This document shows, in pieces, positions 48,909 through 60,118 of a DNA stretch of 64,000 nt. The notes under the pieces are model-generated. The model made no database searches and had not been told where the DNA came from. It was given only the letters and a program-made list of their open reading frames with translations. Source of the stretch: Spinacia oleracea (lineage: Eukaryota > Streptophyta > Magnoliopsida > Caryophyllales > Amaranthaceae); contig NC_079491.1 of NCBI RefSeq assembly GCF_020520425.1, positions 37,045,027 through 37,109,026 of the forward strand. The letters run 5' to 3'. A program made the translations under genes and the position numbers. How positions within the stretch are numbered: the first letter of the stretch is position 1; each line of letters starts with the position of its first letter.

Positions 48909-48935
48909 GCACGCATCGCGTGCATATAAGACTAG
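48909..48935 (+). mobile_element. Helitron 3' terminus
   Basis: A hairpin CGCACGCATCGCGTGC, ten bases (ATATAAGA and neighbours), then CTAG followed by T. This is the canonical Helitron 3' end: a GC-rich stem-loop 10-12 bp before CTRR, inserted before T. Compare the complete Helitron end at 56088-56113. Confidence 0.75.
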
Positions 48936-48992
48936 TAATAATATAATATAGTCGCAGTGTACCTAGGGGCGGAGTTAGGGGCTGGTGGGAGC

Positions 48993-49000
48993 CTTGCCCC
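48993..49000. repeat. Left 8-bp target duplication of the hAT-type element (CTTGCCCC)
   Basis: Equal to 61582-61589. The host sequence on the left (GGGGCGGAGTTAGGGG) itself looks like the edge of an older element of the GGCGGAG type. Confidence 0.85.
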
Positions 49001-49352
49001 TAGACCTGGCAAACGGGTCGTTTGGATCGGATTCGGGTCGGGTCATTTTAGGTTATTTTTCTTTCGGATCGGTTTCTGGTATGGGTCGGGTCCATTCGGG
49101 TTTCGAGTTACTTCGGTTTTTTATAATTGGGTCGGGTCTGGTTCGGGTCAGAATTTCGGGTCAATATCGGATCCGGTCGATGTCGGATCAGTTCGTATTA
49201 GATCGGTTTATATCGGATCGGGTTTTTCGGGTTATATTGTGTTTTTTCGGGTTGGATCGGAGTTTTCGGGTTTCGCGTTTTGATTAAGTTATTTATCTTT
49301 AGATTTGGTGTTATTCATAAAATTAATTTTATTATTTATAATATTATTATTA

Positions 49353-49611
49353 CTCCCTGTGTCCCAGAATACTCGCACCGGTTCGAGTCGACACGCTTGC
49401 TAATGCACAATTTTGATCACCAATATCTTTAACTACATATTATAAAAACTTATGAAATATTAATATTTTGAAAATATTTGTTATGATGAAGCCAACAATA
49501 TATTATATGCTAACTTTTGTTTTCATATACTAGAAATAAAATAGGGTCAAAGTGAATTATGTGAATAGTGCAAAAAGTCAAACCGGTGCGTGTATTCCGG
49601 GACGGAGGGAG
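49353..49611. mobile_element. Stowaway MITE
   Basis: 259 bp bounded by CTCCCTGTGTCCCAGAATAC and its near complement GTATTCCGGGACGGAGGGAG, flanked by TA on both sides (49351-49352 and 49612-49613). The inverted repeats extend inward through CACCGGTT/AACCGGTG. Tc1/mariner-derived. Confidence 0.92.
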
Positions 49612-49613
49612 TA

Positions 49614-51300
49614 TGTAACAATATTTTTGTACAAAAAAATTAAGGGTTAAGACAATAAGACTTAAGCATATATGGTTTGAAGTTTAAGGGTTTATGGTAT
49701 GAGAGTTATAGTAAACAATAATTTAAAGGTTACATTTTCAATTTTTTAAAAGTGATAAAGTAGGCGATTCTAGTCTTAGTTCTACTATTAATTTACGGTC
49801 GAGAAGACGAGACTTGAACCATGGAAAAATATAATACTCCGTAATACATTATCATGATTTAGTAAAATACGTATTTAACTAGTAACAAACGCTTCGATTA
49901 CTTCAAGGAAAGTATGTGTTATAAATGTAATTCATGGTTGAATATTTGATTTCTTTTATTATTATGTTCGTTTTATTGTATTGCCATGTATCTTCTTTTA
50001 TGTAATGAAAAGATGGCTTGTATTGTTAATTGTGATATACTTATATAGCTCAATGGTTAATTGTCTAGCGTTGAAACTTATATATCACGGTCTCTCGAAA
50101 AAACATTGTAATACTGCAAACACTTAATTTTTGTTAGAATGAGATTCAGTGAAAGAGTTAAAGAGTTTTGGTATAATGATTTAGGCTTTGTTCTATTCGA
50201 CTTATTTCGTCTAAACTTATATTATCTCAAATTTATCTGAACTTATTTGAACTTAATTAAGCTTATATGAACTTAATATGACTAAAACGAGTCGAATGGA
50301 TCGGAACTTCAATAAAAGAGTTACATATATAAGTAAACTATGTACATCGGTATATCGTATATATAATATACTCGTTCTATGTCAACAAAGTTTTTCAATT
50401 AGTTATAAAATGCTACTCGTACATACGTAGACATGAAGTATATAATGTTATGTTGACCCGAATATAATGTAGTATATAATGTTATGGGATTGTAATTGTT
50501 TTTCGGGTTTTGAGGCATAAAATTATATTTATAAGCTAAGTTTTTACATTAATTTTATCCTATTGTCATCACGTTTAAGTTTTAATAATAGTTCTTACAA
50601 AAATAAAAGGTCTAGGGTATGGAGTTTAGTTAATTTACTGATTTATGGTATAATGGGGTTATTACAATTTATATGACAAAAGTTAAACTTTCACATTCTA
50701 CATATCATAATTTAGGCGGTAAATTTCCCTCTAAATGTATTAGTAGGTGGAAAAAAAGCGGGAAAACTCCCTCCAAAAGCCAAAGAGTACTTTACTTACC
50801 GTGGTCAAGATTTGTACATGCATGTGACATACTATGAGTCTATGAGTCTATACACATTACACGGCATACACCCCCTCTGTCCTCTACTTCCCCTTTTCGT
50901 TCCAAATAGCTAAAACAATACATATCCCAAAAAACCCAATTGACTTCCACATTCCTTCTCCATACATACCTTCAAAGTCCATCTCGTCTCCAACTTCTTT
51001 CCCGGCGTCCATGGCTGACGAGTAACTGCAAGGTAACATGTCTTCTTTCTCTTACTATTGTTCATATTCCTTAATTCCTTTATTTTCATGTTAATTAAGG
51101 GTTTCATGTTAATTAGGGTTGGATTGAAATTGGGGGTTAATTTTGTTTTGATATTCGGATCGAAATGGGGTTTAGTTTTGCTTTGAAATTGGGGTTTAAT
51201 CTTGGTTTGAAATTTTCAATAGCCGAATGTTGTAGCAAATGAGAATTGGGAAATTTCGTTCTGCTACATTATCACAATCACAAATAGGTACTTTCAAGTT
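49614..51300. other. Intervening DNA of the hAT-type element
   Basis: AT-rich, with no convincing gene. Possible weak tRNA-like SINE remnants lie near 49790-49815 (minus strand GGTTCAAGTC) and 50045-50095 (TAGCTCAATGG). Around 50890-51060 is a CT-rich leader-like stretch with a splice-donor-like GGTAACAT, possibly the start of the transposase transcript. Confidence 0.4.
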
Positions 51301-51306
51301 TCAATA

Positions 51307-51510
51307 GTGGACGAAATGGAAAACCAATCAATGACCAATGAAAATGGAAATGGAGGGTCAAAGCCTGATTTAATTAGTTTTAATATCTTGCTTAATGCTT
51401 TCTATAAGAATTCTAGGTTTGCTGATGGTATAGAAATTGTGGGCTACTGGGCTATGATGGAAATTCATAGTATAGTTCCTGATGGGATATCCTTGTGGGG
51501 TTTGTTTTGA
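51307..51510 (+). pseudogene. PPR-like fragment
   Basis: A 67-residue open frame contains KPDLISFNILLNAFYKN, then SRFADGIEI and IVPDGIS. This is the register of one 35-residue pentatricopeptide repeat (PDxxSFNxLLNAYxKxGRFxxAxEL) followed by the start of the next. PPR proteins bind organellar RNA with tandem arrays of such repeats; one repeat alone cannot. It lies upstream of the hAT transposase inside the hAT element, so it is probably a captured scrap. A chance resemblance is possible because only one repeat is seen. Confidence 0.5.
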
Positions 51511-51697
51511 TTGATTAGTTGTTGATTATTTTTGTTTACTGCTATTGATTAAGTGGAATCGAAGATGATTTACCAATGGGTTGTGTTTCTTTGCAAGGAG
51601 GAATATGTTAAATAATATTTCAACTATGGTTTTCTGACCTTGGTCAATTTTATTATTTTGCAGTTCTCTAAGGTCAACAACCACAAGGTTCACAACC

Positions 51698-54021
51698 ATG
51701 GAGACAATGCCAGAGGTAGTTAATGAGCTAGAAACACCCACAAACACAAGCTAATGTGCATTGTCATCTAGTTGACAACATCCCAATTCTTCCTGAAACA
51801 CAGGCTTTTAAGGGAAACAGGAGTACAATCTGGAAGGAATACATGAAGCTTGACTCGTCAGAAACTAAAGATAGGGCAATTTGCAAACATTTCAAGACCG
51901 CCTCTTTCATCGCCAACTCACATTATGGAACTTCCAATATGAGAAATCATATCCAGAAGTATGAACATTATCTTGCATACGTTCAACGTTCGAATACTGA
52001 CGGAAAAATAAGTTCTATTTACGACCAAAAGGTATACAGGGAGTTGATATCTATAGCCATTATAAAACATGGATATGCCTTTTCTTGAGTCGAGCATGAG
52101 GGTAATAGGAAAATTCATGCATATTTGAATCATCAAGTAAGAAGTATTTGTAGAAACACTGCTAAAGCTGATTGTTTAAAAATGCATAAAAGTTTAAAAG
52201 TTAAATTGAAGGAAACTCTTAGTAATGTATCTGGTCGTATCTCTTTGACTTGTGATATGTGGACTTCTTGTCAAACTGAAGGTTATTTGTGTCTCACTGC
52301 TCATTATGTGGATGCTAATTGGAAGTTAGTTAGTAAAGTTTTGGAGTTTTGCCACATTGATACACCACACACTGGAAAAACAATGTATAGTGCTGTGTTA
52401 GCATTGATTCAAGAGTGGGGTATCGAAAACAAGATATTTTGTTTCACATTAGACAACGCCTCTAGCAACGATAAAATGCAAAATTATTTGAAAGATACAT
52501 TGAAGGGACGAGGTGCTTTGTTACACAATGGTGAATTTTTTCATGTTCGGTGTGCTGCACATGTACTGAATTTAATAGTTAAGGATGGACTTAAGGTCAT
52601 TGAACATGCTGTTGTCAAGGTTAGAGATGGTGTGAAGTACATTAAGTGGTCTGAAACAAGAAAAATACTTTTCGCGATTGTGTTAAATTAGCAAAGATAG
52701 GAGAAACTAAATCGTTGTGGCTTGATGTAGCTACAAGATGGAATTCTACATATTTGATGCTTGAAAGGGCTTCTCTATATCGTGAGGTTTTTATGGAAAT
52801 GGTTATAAAAGACTCCTCTTTCAAACGTTTCCCTAACTTTGAAGAGTGAGAGAATCTTCAAAAAATTCAAGATGTTTTGGAACCCTTCTCTGATATAACC
52901 GAGTTATTTTCGGGAAGTGATTATCCTACCTCAAATTTGTATTTTGTGAATGTTTGGAAGATTCTTATGGTGTTGACCGATTTGACAGGAAGCAATGACG
53001 AGGTATTAAAACAAATGGCAATAGAAATGAATATCAAATTTGATAAGTATTGGTTCAACTCGGAAGAGGATGATTATAGCATGTAATTTACCTTTGTTGT
53101 AGTTCTTGATCCTCGTTGCAAGCTTTCTATTCTGATGTTTTGTTATGAAAGTTTGTATGGGAAGGCAGTAACTAAGTTAAAAGTTTCTGATGTCACACGC
53201 AAGTTAGAGATATTTTGCCAGGAATATACCCCGGAAGGCTCCCTCCCACCTGAAACACAAGCACACCATATGACAATCACAAGCGTAAATTTGACTATTT
53301 TGCAGTAAGTTTTATTTTTTTGTTTATATTGTTTTATTTTGTTTTCATACAATTTTTTACGTTATCTGTCTTGCCATTGTTGGGGTATTGGTTGTTCTAT
53401 GTTTTAATGCTAATCTAGTGGTTGATATTTAAATTTGGTTAATTCTGAATTAGTATTAGGTCAATGAGTTTAAGGCACAGTCTAAGTTTAGTTGCATGAC
53501 TAATTTTTATATTTCTTGTTCTTTTAGACATATGACAACAATGAAGTCGTACCTACTTATGCTGGGAGATCACAATTGCAAGCTTATCTTGGGGATGCTA
53601 AATTGGAAAGAACAGCTAAGCTTGACATCTTAAATTTTTGGAAAGAGAATGAGAACAAGTATGGAACACTTTCTCATCTTGCTAGAGATATACTCACTGT
53701 TCCCCTCACAACTGTGGCTTTGGAATCAACTTTTAGTGTAGGAGGTCGAGTTTTGAATAAGTATAGAAGTTCCACTCTTCCTGAACATGTGGGGGCTTTG
53801 ATAACATCTCGTAGTTGGTTGGTCGGTTATGAAAGTAAGTTCATTTCAACCTTTGTATTTCATTGATTTGTTCCCTTCTATGGAGGATATTGCATTTTCT
53901 TATATAGGTTAAAATGGCAAAATGCTACCATTGACTCCTTTTTTTCCTTTAAAATGCAGTGATTGAAGATGATGATTGTGTTGGTTCCTTTGTGGATTGG
54001 GCTACACCAAAATCTTGTTCA
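51698..54021 (+). pseudogene. hAT transposase (BED finger, DDE/RNase H-like core, C-terminal dimerisation domain), decayed
   Basis: Begins METMPEVVNELETP at 51698. The BED zinc-finger region (about 51800-51970) has ICKHFK where CxxC is expected, so the second cysteine is lost. The core (52125-52700) shows LTCDMWTS (first Asp), FTLDNASSND (second Asp) and HVRCAAHVLNLIV, typical of plant hAT proteins. The last part (53580-53834) is the hAT dimerisation domain, LSHLARDILTVPLTTVALES then FSVGGRVLNKYRSS. Breaks: TAA at 51752, a frame shift beside it, TGA at 52086, a frame shift near 52668, TGA at 52847, TAA at 53084. Introns are likely at about 53308-53527 and 53835-53959. It would have cut and pasted the surrounding element, but is now non-functional. 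Confidence 0.88.
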
Positions 54022-55092
54022 TAATCAACCTGATGTTAATATGGTACATTAGCTAATTGTTACTAATTTGATGTTAATATGATACATTAGCTAATATATT
54101 GTTACTAATTAGAGGAAGTAGCATCATACTGGAGTTATGGAGATGTGACTTAAGAAATTTAGGGTTGAATTACTCTGACTTTTGGACATAATATTTTGGT
54201 ATAAGTTGGAATAGAACATTGCTTATGACTTTGGTCATTTGCTTAGTTACTTATCAATTCTTATCTGATAAGTTATATTCTATGTCAAAATGGAAATCTT
54301 GAAGATATGATTTTTAAATTTATTTACCATGTGCTAATGTTGGTTTTATTTCCATTATTTTCTTATCATTTGTTGAATGATCTTATTTAAATGAGCCAAA
54401 AAGAAGATAAGAATTACTAAACTAACATATCGAAGGAATTAAAGGTTGATGTATGAACGTGAGAACTCTCGGACTTTTCATTGGCAGTGTTACGTTGTGA
54501 TAAAAGTAAGGTGGTGTTGGGACTTGGTAAGTAAGATCATACCCAAAGTTACTAGAAAGAGCTGCATTGTAAATTGTAATTCATGAGATGAACTGTTGCA
54601 GACCCTTGATTTGAACTCAACTCACTCAACTCACTCAACTGTTGAACTGCAGGGCTGAGATTCAGTAATCCAGCATTCACACAATTATCTTTCTTCGTTT
54701 TCCCACCTTTTCCTGCATTACCTGTGTCAAGCCACAACAGCTTCAGGACTCTGTCTGCTCTTCTTACTATTTTGATTTCCCTTGTTGTTAAAATTCGTCT
54801 CGTTAACATTGTTTTTTACTGCCGCCTTTGGTTGCAGAATCACTGGGCTTTATGGAGTTTAGCTTGTCTTCATTATTTGGATCGAGTACATGTATTGTAA
54901 CTGTTTATTTTTACAAAGTCGCAACAAGTTTGTACCTTGTTAAAAACCTAGCTTTAGGTTTCTATTAATACGAGGATTATACTTTGTGTGGTGTTAGAGT
55001 TAGACTAGGATTATTATAAATTGTAGTATCCTAGTACTAGACGCATAACAATAGTATTACTAGTTAGAGTTGACATAGAACTCTAATACATT
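54022..55092. other. No gene recognised
   Basis: AT-rich sequence with one 85-residue open frame on the minus strand (54552-54809) that matches nothing I recognise. It is probably 3' flanking DNA of the hAT transposase. Confidence 0.4.
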
Positions 55093-55438
55093 AAATTTGG
55101 TAATATTAATCCTACCTTTGGCCGGTTTTCTTTTATTAATCCCACCTACGACATATTTTTTAATAATCCCACCTTTACTACCCAACGACTTTTATTGGGC
55201 TTAAGTGACCGATAACCGGTGAAAAAATCATTGAGATGGTGATGAATTGATGATGATGACTGAATATATCGAGAGAGAGTACTTCCACGTAGAGACATAT
55301 TACTGCCGACAATAGGTTTATGACGTGTTGGGCCCAATAAAAGACGTTGGGTGGTAAATGTGGGATTATTAAAAAATATGTCGTAGGTGGGCTTAATAAA
55401 AAAAATCGGCCAAAGGTTGGATTAATATTACCAAATTT
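55093..55438. mobile_element. Mutator-type MITE with long inverted repeats
   Basis: 346 bp. The left arm starts AAATTTGGTAATATTAATCC and the right arm ends with its exact complement; similarity extends about 105 bp on each side (including CCCACCTACGACATATTTTT and its complement). Flanks TAATACATT (55084-55092) and TCCTACATT (55439-55447) match at 7 of 9 positions, consistent with a 9-bp MULE target duplication. It carries no gene. Confidence 0.8.
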
Positions 55439-55469
55439 TCCTACATTGTATTATATATTCTTTAGCTAA

Positions 55470-56113
55470 TCTAATATACATATATAAAGGAGGCATATTT
55501 GCTGAACTATTAGAGCGTCACCTAGGATTACTAATGGTTTCGGCCAATGAAAAATAATATTTCTAATTTATTTTTGAATTAAAAAAATCGAGTGCTACGT
55601 AGATAATTAATTAGGTGCCACGTAGATATTTAAATTAATTAATTAATTACTAATATATACTATTCCATCCAAATTCAAACGCTCTAATAATTAAAAAATA
55701 AATCTAAATAAAATTCATCCAAAATCAAACACTAATCTAAAATAAAATTCAATCCAAAATCAAACATTAATCCAATATTAGAGCGCCACGTAGGAAATCT
55801 AATTGTTTCATCCAATAAAAAATAGGACTTCAAAATTATTTTTGAATTAAAAAGTCGAATGCCACGTGGATAAATAATTAGGTGCCACATAAATAGTTTT
55901 ATTAAATAATTATTAATATTTATTATATACAATTTCATCCAAAATCAAACACTATAATAATTAAAAAATAAATCTAAAATGAAATTCAATCCAAAAAAAA
56001 TAAAAAATCAAGTTAATCTAATATATAAAATATAGCAGTTGATATATATGTAGGAGTTTTATTTTAACGTAACAATTTAATAGAAACCGTGCATCGCACG
56101 GGCTAAAGTCTAG
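55470..56113 (+). mobile_element. Non-autonomous Helitron, 644 bp
   Basis: 5' end TCTAATATACATATATAAAG after A. 3' end has the hairpin CCGTGCATCGCACGGG, then CTAAAGT, then CTAG at 56110-56113 before T, so the insertion is between A and T. The body is an internal tandem duplication of about 270 bp: ATTAGAGCGTCACCTAGGA at about 55510 and ATTAGAGCGCCACGTAGGA at about 55778 start the two copies. No Rep/helicase gene, so it relies on an autonomous Helitron. Confidence 0.9.
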
Positions 56114-56363
56114 TCATCAATAGGAACAACAACTTAAACTCATATTTGTCATGTTATCAAGAGCAAGGTTTTGAATTAATTTTTTTCCGCAAAATAAACC
56201 ACGTACGTGAGTTATGGCCTCGAACGATGAGGAATTGAATTATAAATGCAGTCGGTTACAGGGTTGAAGCATAAAAATGGTATTTTCCCGGCCCAAAATT
56301 AATTATCACATTGTTCAAACCCATATACTCCGTACTATATTGGATCTGAAACAGTTTGACTAA

Positions 56364-56719
56364 GAGCAAGATTATCGTTGGTATAAGCTAAGACTTCCAC
56401 ATCATCTTTTTATTAATTTTTATTTATTTTCAATTTCTCATATTCTTGTTGAGACCCTTTCAGACTTACTTAATTTTTCCACTTCACCCCTCGTACTCAT
56501 TCAAGACTCCTCAAACTTAAGAAAATAATAAAATAAAATAGAAAAAATAATAATAGTTAAGATTGAATTTACGGTTTAAGAGTCTTAAGTAGAGTCTTGG
56601 AATTCCAAGACTCTTGCTCAGACTTTTTTCATACTCTTCCACTTAAATGGGAGGTCTTAGGTTAATACTCAATAAGACTGTTGCTCAGACTATTGCTCAG
56701 ACTAGCGCTAATCTTGCTC
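56364..56719. mobile_element. Tourist-like (PIF/Harbinger) MITE
   Basis: 356 bp with terminal inverted repeats GAGCAAGATTA / TAATCTTGCTC and a TAA duplication on both sides (56361-56363 and 56720-56722). A short direct repeat TTGCTCAGACTA lies near the right end. Confidence 0.8.
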
Positions 56720-56777
56720 TAAAAGACCCTTTATAATACTCCGTAAGTCAGATTAATATGTCACTCAACCATTTGAC

Positions 56778-56834
<57 letters not shown>
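56778..56834. repeat. (AAT)19 microsatellite, left of the non-LTR element
   Basis: 57 bp of perfect AAT, in the same orientation as the array at 61182-61250 on the other side of the element. Confidence 0.98.
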
Positions 56835-57574
56835 TAGCACGGGGGTTGGGTACGGCGATGGCTATGGCGATTAGGGCTGTTAATTAGCACGTTCATTTTC
56901 CGGCGAAGGTAGCAGGTTCTCGGTCCGGCGAAGGGTGCGGTAAAGGGTCGGCGTTTTCAGGCGGTTTTCAGGCAGTTTCACGGCGGTTTTTGCTGGCGGT
57001 TTTTCGGGTATCGACGGGTGTTTTTCGTGGGTTCAGTTCCAGGAATTTCGGGAGTTCATTTTCATTTCGGGTTTCTGTTTGGTGTTTCGATCAGTTCCGG
57101 CAATTTGGATGTTCAGTATCAATTCCAGGGTCACTTTGGTGTTTCGATCAAGGTCGTGTGCTCGTTTTCCGCACTCGTGAGTTCAGTTTGGTGAATGGTT
57201 CAGGGTAGCTTTCAGGCGGCGGTTTTCCCGGCTGGTGGTCGTGCAACGTGGTTGTTGGCGGCATTCAGGTGGTTGGTTCCGTTTGTGCAGCGTGGTGCAT
57301 TTTGAGTCTGGCGGTTTTGTGGGTTATTCGGCAGTTTTGTGTGTTGTTCGGCAATTTTGTGGGTTGTTCGGCAGTTTTGCGGTGCTTCTTTGGTCCAGCA
57401 GTTCCGTTTTGCGGTGCTTTGTGTTGTTTCATTTTGGTGCAGGGGTTGTTACATTTGCAGGGGTTGTTCATTTTGGTGCAGGGGTTTGTTACATTTGCAG
57501 GGGTTCATTTTGGTGCTTTGTGTGGTACTGCATTGTTTTGCTCCTGTTTTGTCCAGGGGTTGTAGTGCTTTGAT

Positions 57575-60118
57575 ATGGCGGCTACCGTGGAGAAGTTTCA
57601 TTGCCCTTTTGTGGGTCTTAGCGGGTGCCAGGATGGCGGTGGGCGTGGTTTGGTAAGGAGTTCTCTGATCACTCACTTACGGGATCGTCATTGTTGCTCT
57701 GATGTGCGGGATGTAACCCGTCATTCCCTCACTACCAATTCGGAGGTTTTTACTACGGCTGAGGTGACCTTTCGTCGTATGGGAATTTGTCTATGTGGAG
57801 ATTGTTTCAAGACGCATACTCATCGTATTAGGTGTCGACATGGCAGTGGTTCTAGTTCGGTTTTTGTGGACCCACCTGATTCTGGGGATGGTACTATTCG
57901 TTTTACTCTCTACGGTATTCAAAAACCACAAGCTCCTGCTTCCGAGTTGTCTACTTCTGATGCGCCTCGAGAACATCATTTTTCTTTTGATGTTGCTCTT
58001 CTAAACACTTTATGGTCTAAGCGGTTGCGTTCTGTGAAATCCATCCCTCCCAAATGTCGTTTGGGTTTTTCGCGAGTTCTGAAAGGGGCGCTTGATAAGG
58101 TGATTTGCAGACCAGATGACATCGCTTGTTGGGTTCAGTTGCTCGTGTTACCTCTTTGTGTCCTCAAGACTTTTTCTCCACGAAGTAATCGTGAGTGTTC
58201 CTTCGGTGTTAGGCGGCGACACCAGGAAGAGTGTATCACCTCTGCTATTCGTTCTTGGGGTGTGCCTGGTGGTTCTGAGCAACTTGTCATAGACACATTG
58301 GCTAGCGTGTCTCCCCCTCTATTGGATGTTGACGAAGACCATGATTTGGCGGAGCGTAATATTAAGCAATGCAAGAGAAAGATTTCTGACGGTCACTACA
58401 CTGCTGCCGTTAGGGTTCTTTCTTCCTCAGGTCTTGCCCCTTACGATGATGCTACTCTTGCAGATTTGCAAGCAAAGCACCATTCCATTCCGGTCCCTAC
58501 CTTACCGGATATCCCTGTTAATCATCACCTTACTGCTTCCTCCGCTGTTGTTTTGGAGCAGATTATGGGCTTTCCGCGTGGTACTTCGTGCGGTAGAGAT
58601 GGCTTGCGTGCTCAACACCTTTTGGATTGCTTGGGTTGTGCTGCTGTAGCTGTTTCTGATGAGTTGGTGGATGCTATCACTCAGGTAGTTAATCTCTTTC
58701 TTGCTGGAAAGTGTCATGCTGAGCTTGGAGGATACATTGCCAGTGCTCCTCTTACGCCACTGGTTAAGCCTGGTGGGGGTATTCGGCCTATTGCGGTGGG
58801 CACTATTTGGAGGCACCTTGTTTCTAAGGTCGGGGCTGTTTTGATTGGTCCGCGTTTAGGAAACTACTTTGGAGGTCTTCAGTTTGGAGTTGGGGTTCCA
58901 GCAGGTGGTGAGGCCATTCTCCATGCTGTCAATCGGTTGGTTGAGGCTCGTGGGGCCGATGTTGGCCTATCTATGTTATTGGTGGATTTTCAGAATGCTT
59001 TCAATTTAGTTGATCGATCGGCTTTGTTGCGTGAGGTTCGGCTCCATTGTCCTGCTCTTTCTCGTTGGGTTGAATTCTGCTACTCTTCTCCAGCGCGGCT
59101 GTATTATGGGGAGCATACCTTGTGGTCTTGTCAGGGTGTGCAGCAAGGGGATCCTCTCGGCCCTTTGCTTTTTTCTCTGGTTCTACATCCATTGGTGTGT
59201 CGAATTAGAGACTCATTTGATCTATCTCTTCAGGCTTGGTACTTGGACGATGGCACTATCGTTGGTGACACTTTGGTGGTTGGACAGGTCTTGGAGTTGA
59301 TTTTGGAGGAGGGTCCTCGTTTAGGTCTCCATGTTAATGTTGAGAAGGCGGAGGTTTTCTGGCCTTCGGAGGACCCACGCAGTTGTCTAGAGGGTGTCTT
59401 TCCTACGGATATTGCTCGTCCTGCGCTTGGTGTTAAGTTGCTTGGTGGCCCAGTCAGTACGTATTCCTCTTTTTGTAAGGAGTTGGTTTCGCAGCGTGTG
59501 TCGAAGACTGTTGTGTTGATGGATGTTGTAGCCAAGCTTAATGATCCCCAGTGTGAGTTGTTGCTTCTTCGTGCCTGTACTGGAGTTTCTAAACTCTACT
59601 TTTCTATGCGCACTTATCCGCCTCATCTTTTCGAAGCGGCCCAATTATCTTTTGATGTGGCTCTGCGGGCTTCTTTAGAGCGCATCGTGACTGCTTCGGG
59701 ACCTGGATTCGGTGACTGGCAATGGCGCCTTGCCACCTTGCCTTATTCTTATGGAGGATTGGGTGTTTATTCAGCTGGTGATGTTCGGCATTATGCTTTT
59801 CTTGCATCCCGTTTGCAGTCTTCTGGTTTGCAGGATTCGCTTCTTCGGCTTTCAGGTGTTGATGGTCCGGGACCGTCCTTTGATGATGCTCTTGGTCTTT
59901 TCAATAGGACCGTGGAGACCGACCTTATGTGTAGCCCTAGTGAGATCGCTGCCCCCAGACTCATGAAGAAATTGGCAGACATATATTTCACGAAGGTTAC
60001 TGCTGATGCGGAATCCGCCTACTCCTTATCTTCACGTCTTGTTGCCCTATGGAAATCACAGCAGGGGGATCACTCCTCAGCTTGGTTGCGGGCAGTCCCC
60101 ATCTCGGGGTTAGGCTAG
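57575..60118 (+). CDS. Reverse transcriptase of the non-LTR element (847 residues, ends at a premature stop)
   Basis: Start ATG at 57575, just after a TGA. Residues 10-40 hold a C2H2-like finger (CPFVGLSGC...HLRDRH). A second Cys/His cluster (CLCGDCFKTHTHRIRCRH) follows near 73-90. RT motifs in order: LVKPGGGIRPIAVG (about 396-410), LLVDFQNAFN (about 468-477, first catalytic Asp), GVQQGDPLGPLLFSLVLHP (521-539), WYLDDG (555-560, catalytic Asp pair) and a GLHVNVEKAE thumb entry. The frame ends at TAG (60116-60118), where the duplicate copy has CAG, so this is a nonsense change just before the CCHC and nuclease region. Proteins of this type are, as I recall, repeated in some plant genomes. By family role it would reverse-transcribe its RNA at a nicked target. 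Confidence 0.88.
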   Translation: MAATVEKFHCPFVGLSGCQDGGGRGLVRSSLITHLRDRHCCSDVRDVTRHSLTTNSEVFTTAEVTFRRMGICLCGDCFKTHTHRIRCRHGSGSSSVFVDPPDSGDGTIRFTLYGIQKPQAPASELSTSDAPREHHFSFDVALLNTLWSKRLRSVKSIPPKCRLGFSRVLKGALDKVICRPDDIACWVQLLVLPLCVLKTFSPRSNRECSFGVRRRHQEECITSAIRSWGVPGGSEQLVIDTLASVSPPLLDVDEDHDLAERNIKQCKRKISDGHYTAAVRVLSSSGLAPYDDATLADLQAKHHSIPVPTLPDIPVNHHLTASSAVVLEQIMGFPRGTSCGRDGLRAQHLLDCLGCAAVAVSDELVDAITQVVNLFLAGKCHAELGGYIASAPLTPLVKPGGGIRPIAVGTIWRHLVSKVGAVLIGPRLGNYFGGLQFGVGVPAGGEAILHAVNRLVEARGADVGLSMLLVDFQNAFNLVDRSALLREVRLHCPALSRWVEFCYSSPARLYYGEHTLWSCQGVQQGDPLGPLLFSLVLHPLVCRIRDSFDLSLQAWYLDDGTIVGDTLVVGQVLELILEEGPRLGLHVNVEKAEVFWPSEDPRSCLEGVFPTDIARPALGVKLLGGPVSTYSSFCKELVSQRVSKTVVLMDVVAKLNDPQCELLLLRACTGVSKLYFSMRTYPPHLFEAAQLSFDVALRASLERIVTASGPGFGDWQWRLATLPYSYGGLGVYSAGDVRHYAFLASRLQSSGLQDSLLRLSGVDGPGPSFDDALGLFNRTVETDLMCSPSEIAAPRLMKKLADIYFTKVTADAESAYSLSSRLVALWKSQQGDHSSAWLRAVPISGLG

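Larger units (their letters stand above)
46574..48935. mobile_element. Probable Helitron body carrying captured gene pieces (5' end not found)
   Basis: The right end at 48935 has a Helitron 3' terminus. Inside lies an aspartyl-tRNA synthetase exon with flanking splice sites and other intron-exon-like blocks (about 47431-47502, 47590-47660 and 48385-48548) that I could not identify. Retained introns argue for DNA-level capture or a segmental fragment rather than retroposition. The left limit is unknown; 46574 is only where the copia LTR stops. Confidence 0.4.

Noticed and set aside
57235..57676. Cysteine/phenylalanine-rich open frames just before the RT frame
   Set aside because: Products of G/T-rich imperfect repeats in the 5' UTR, open in several frames on both strands.
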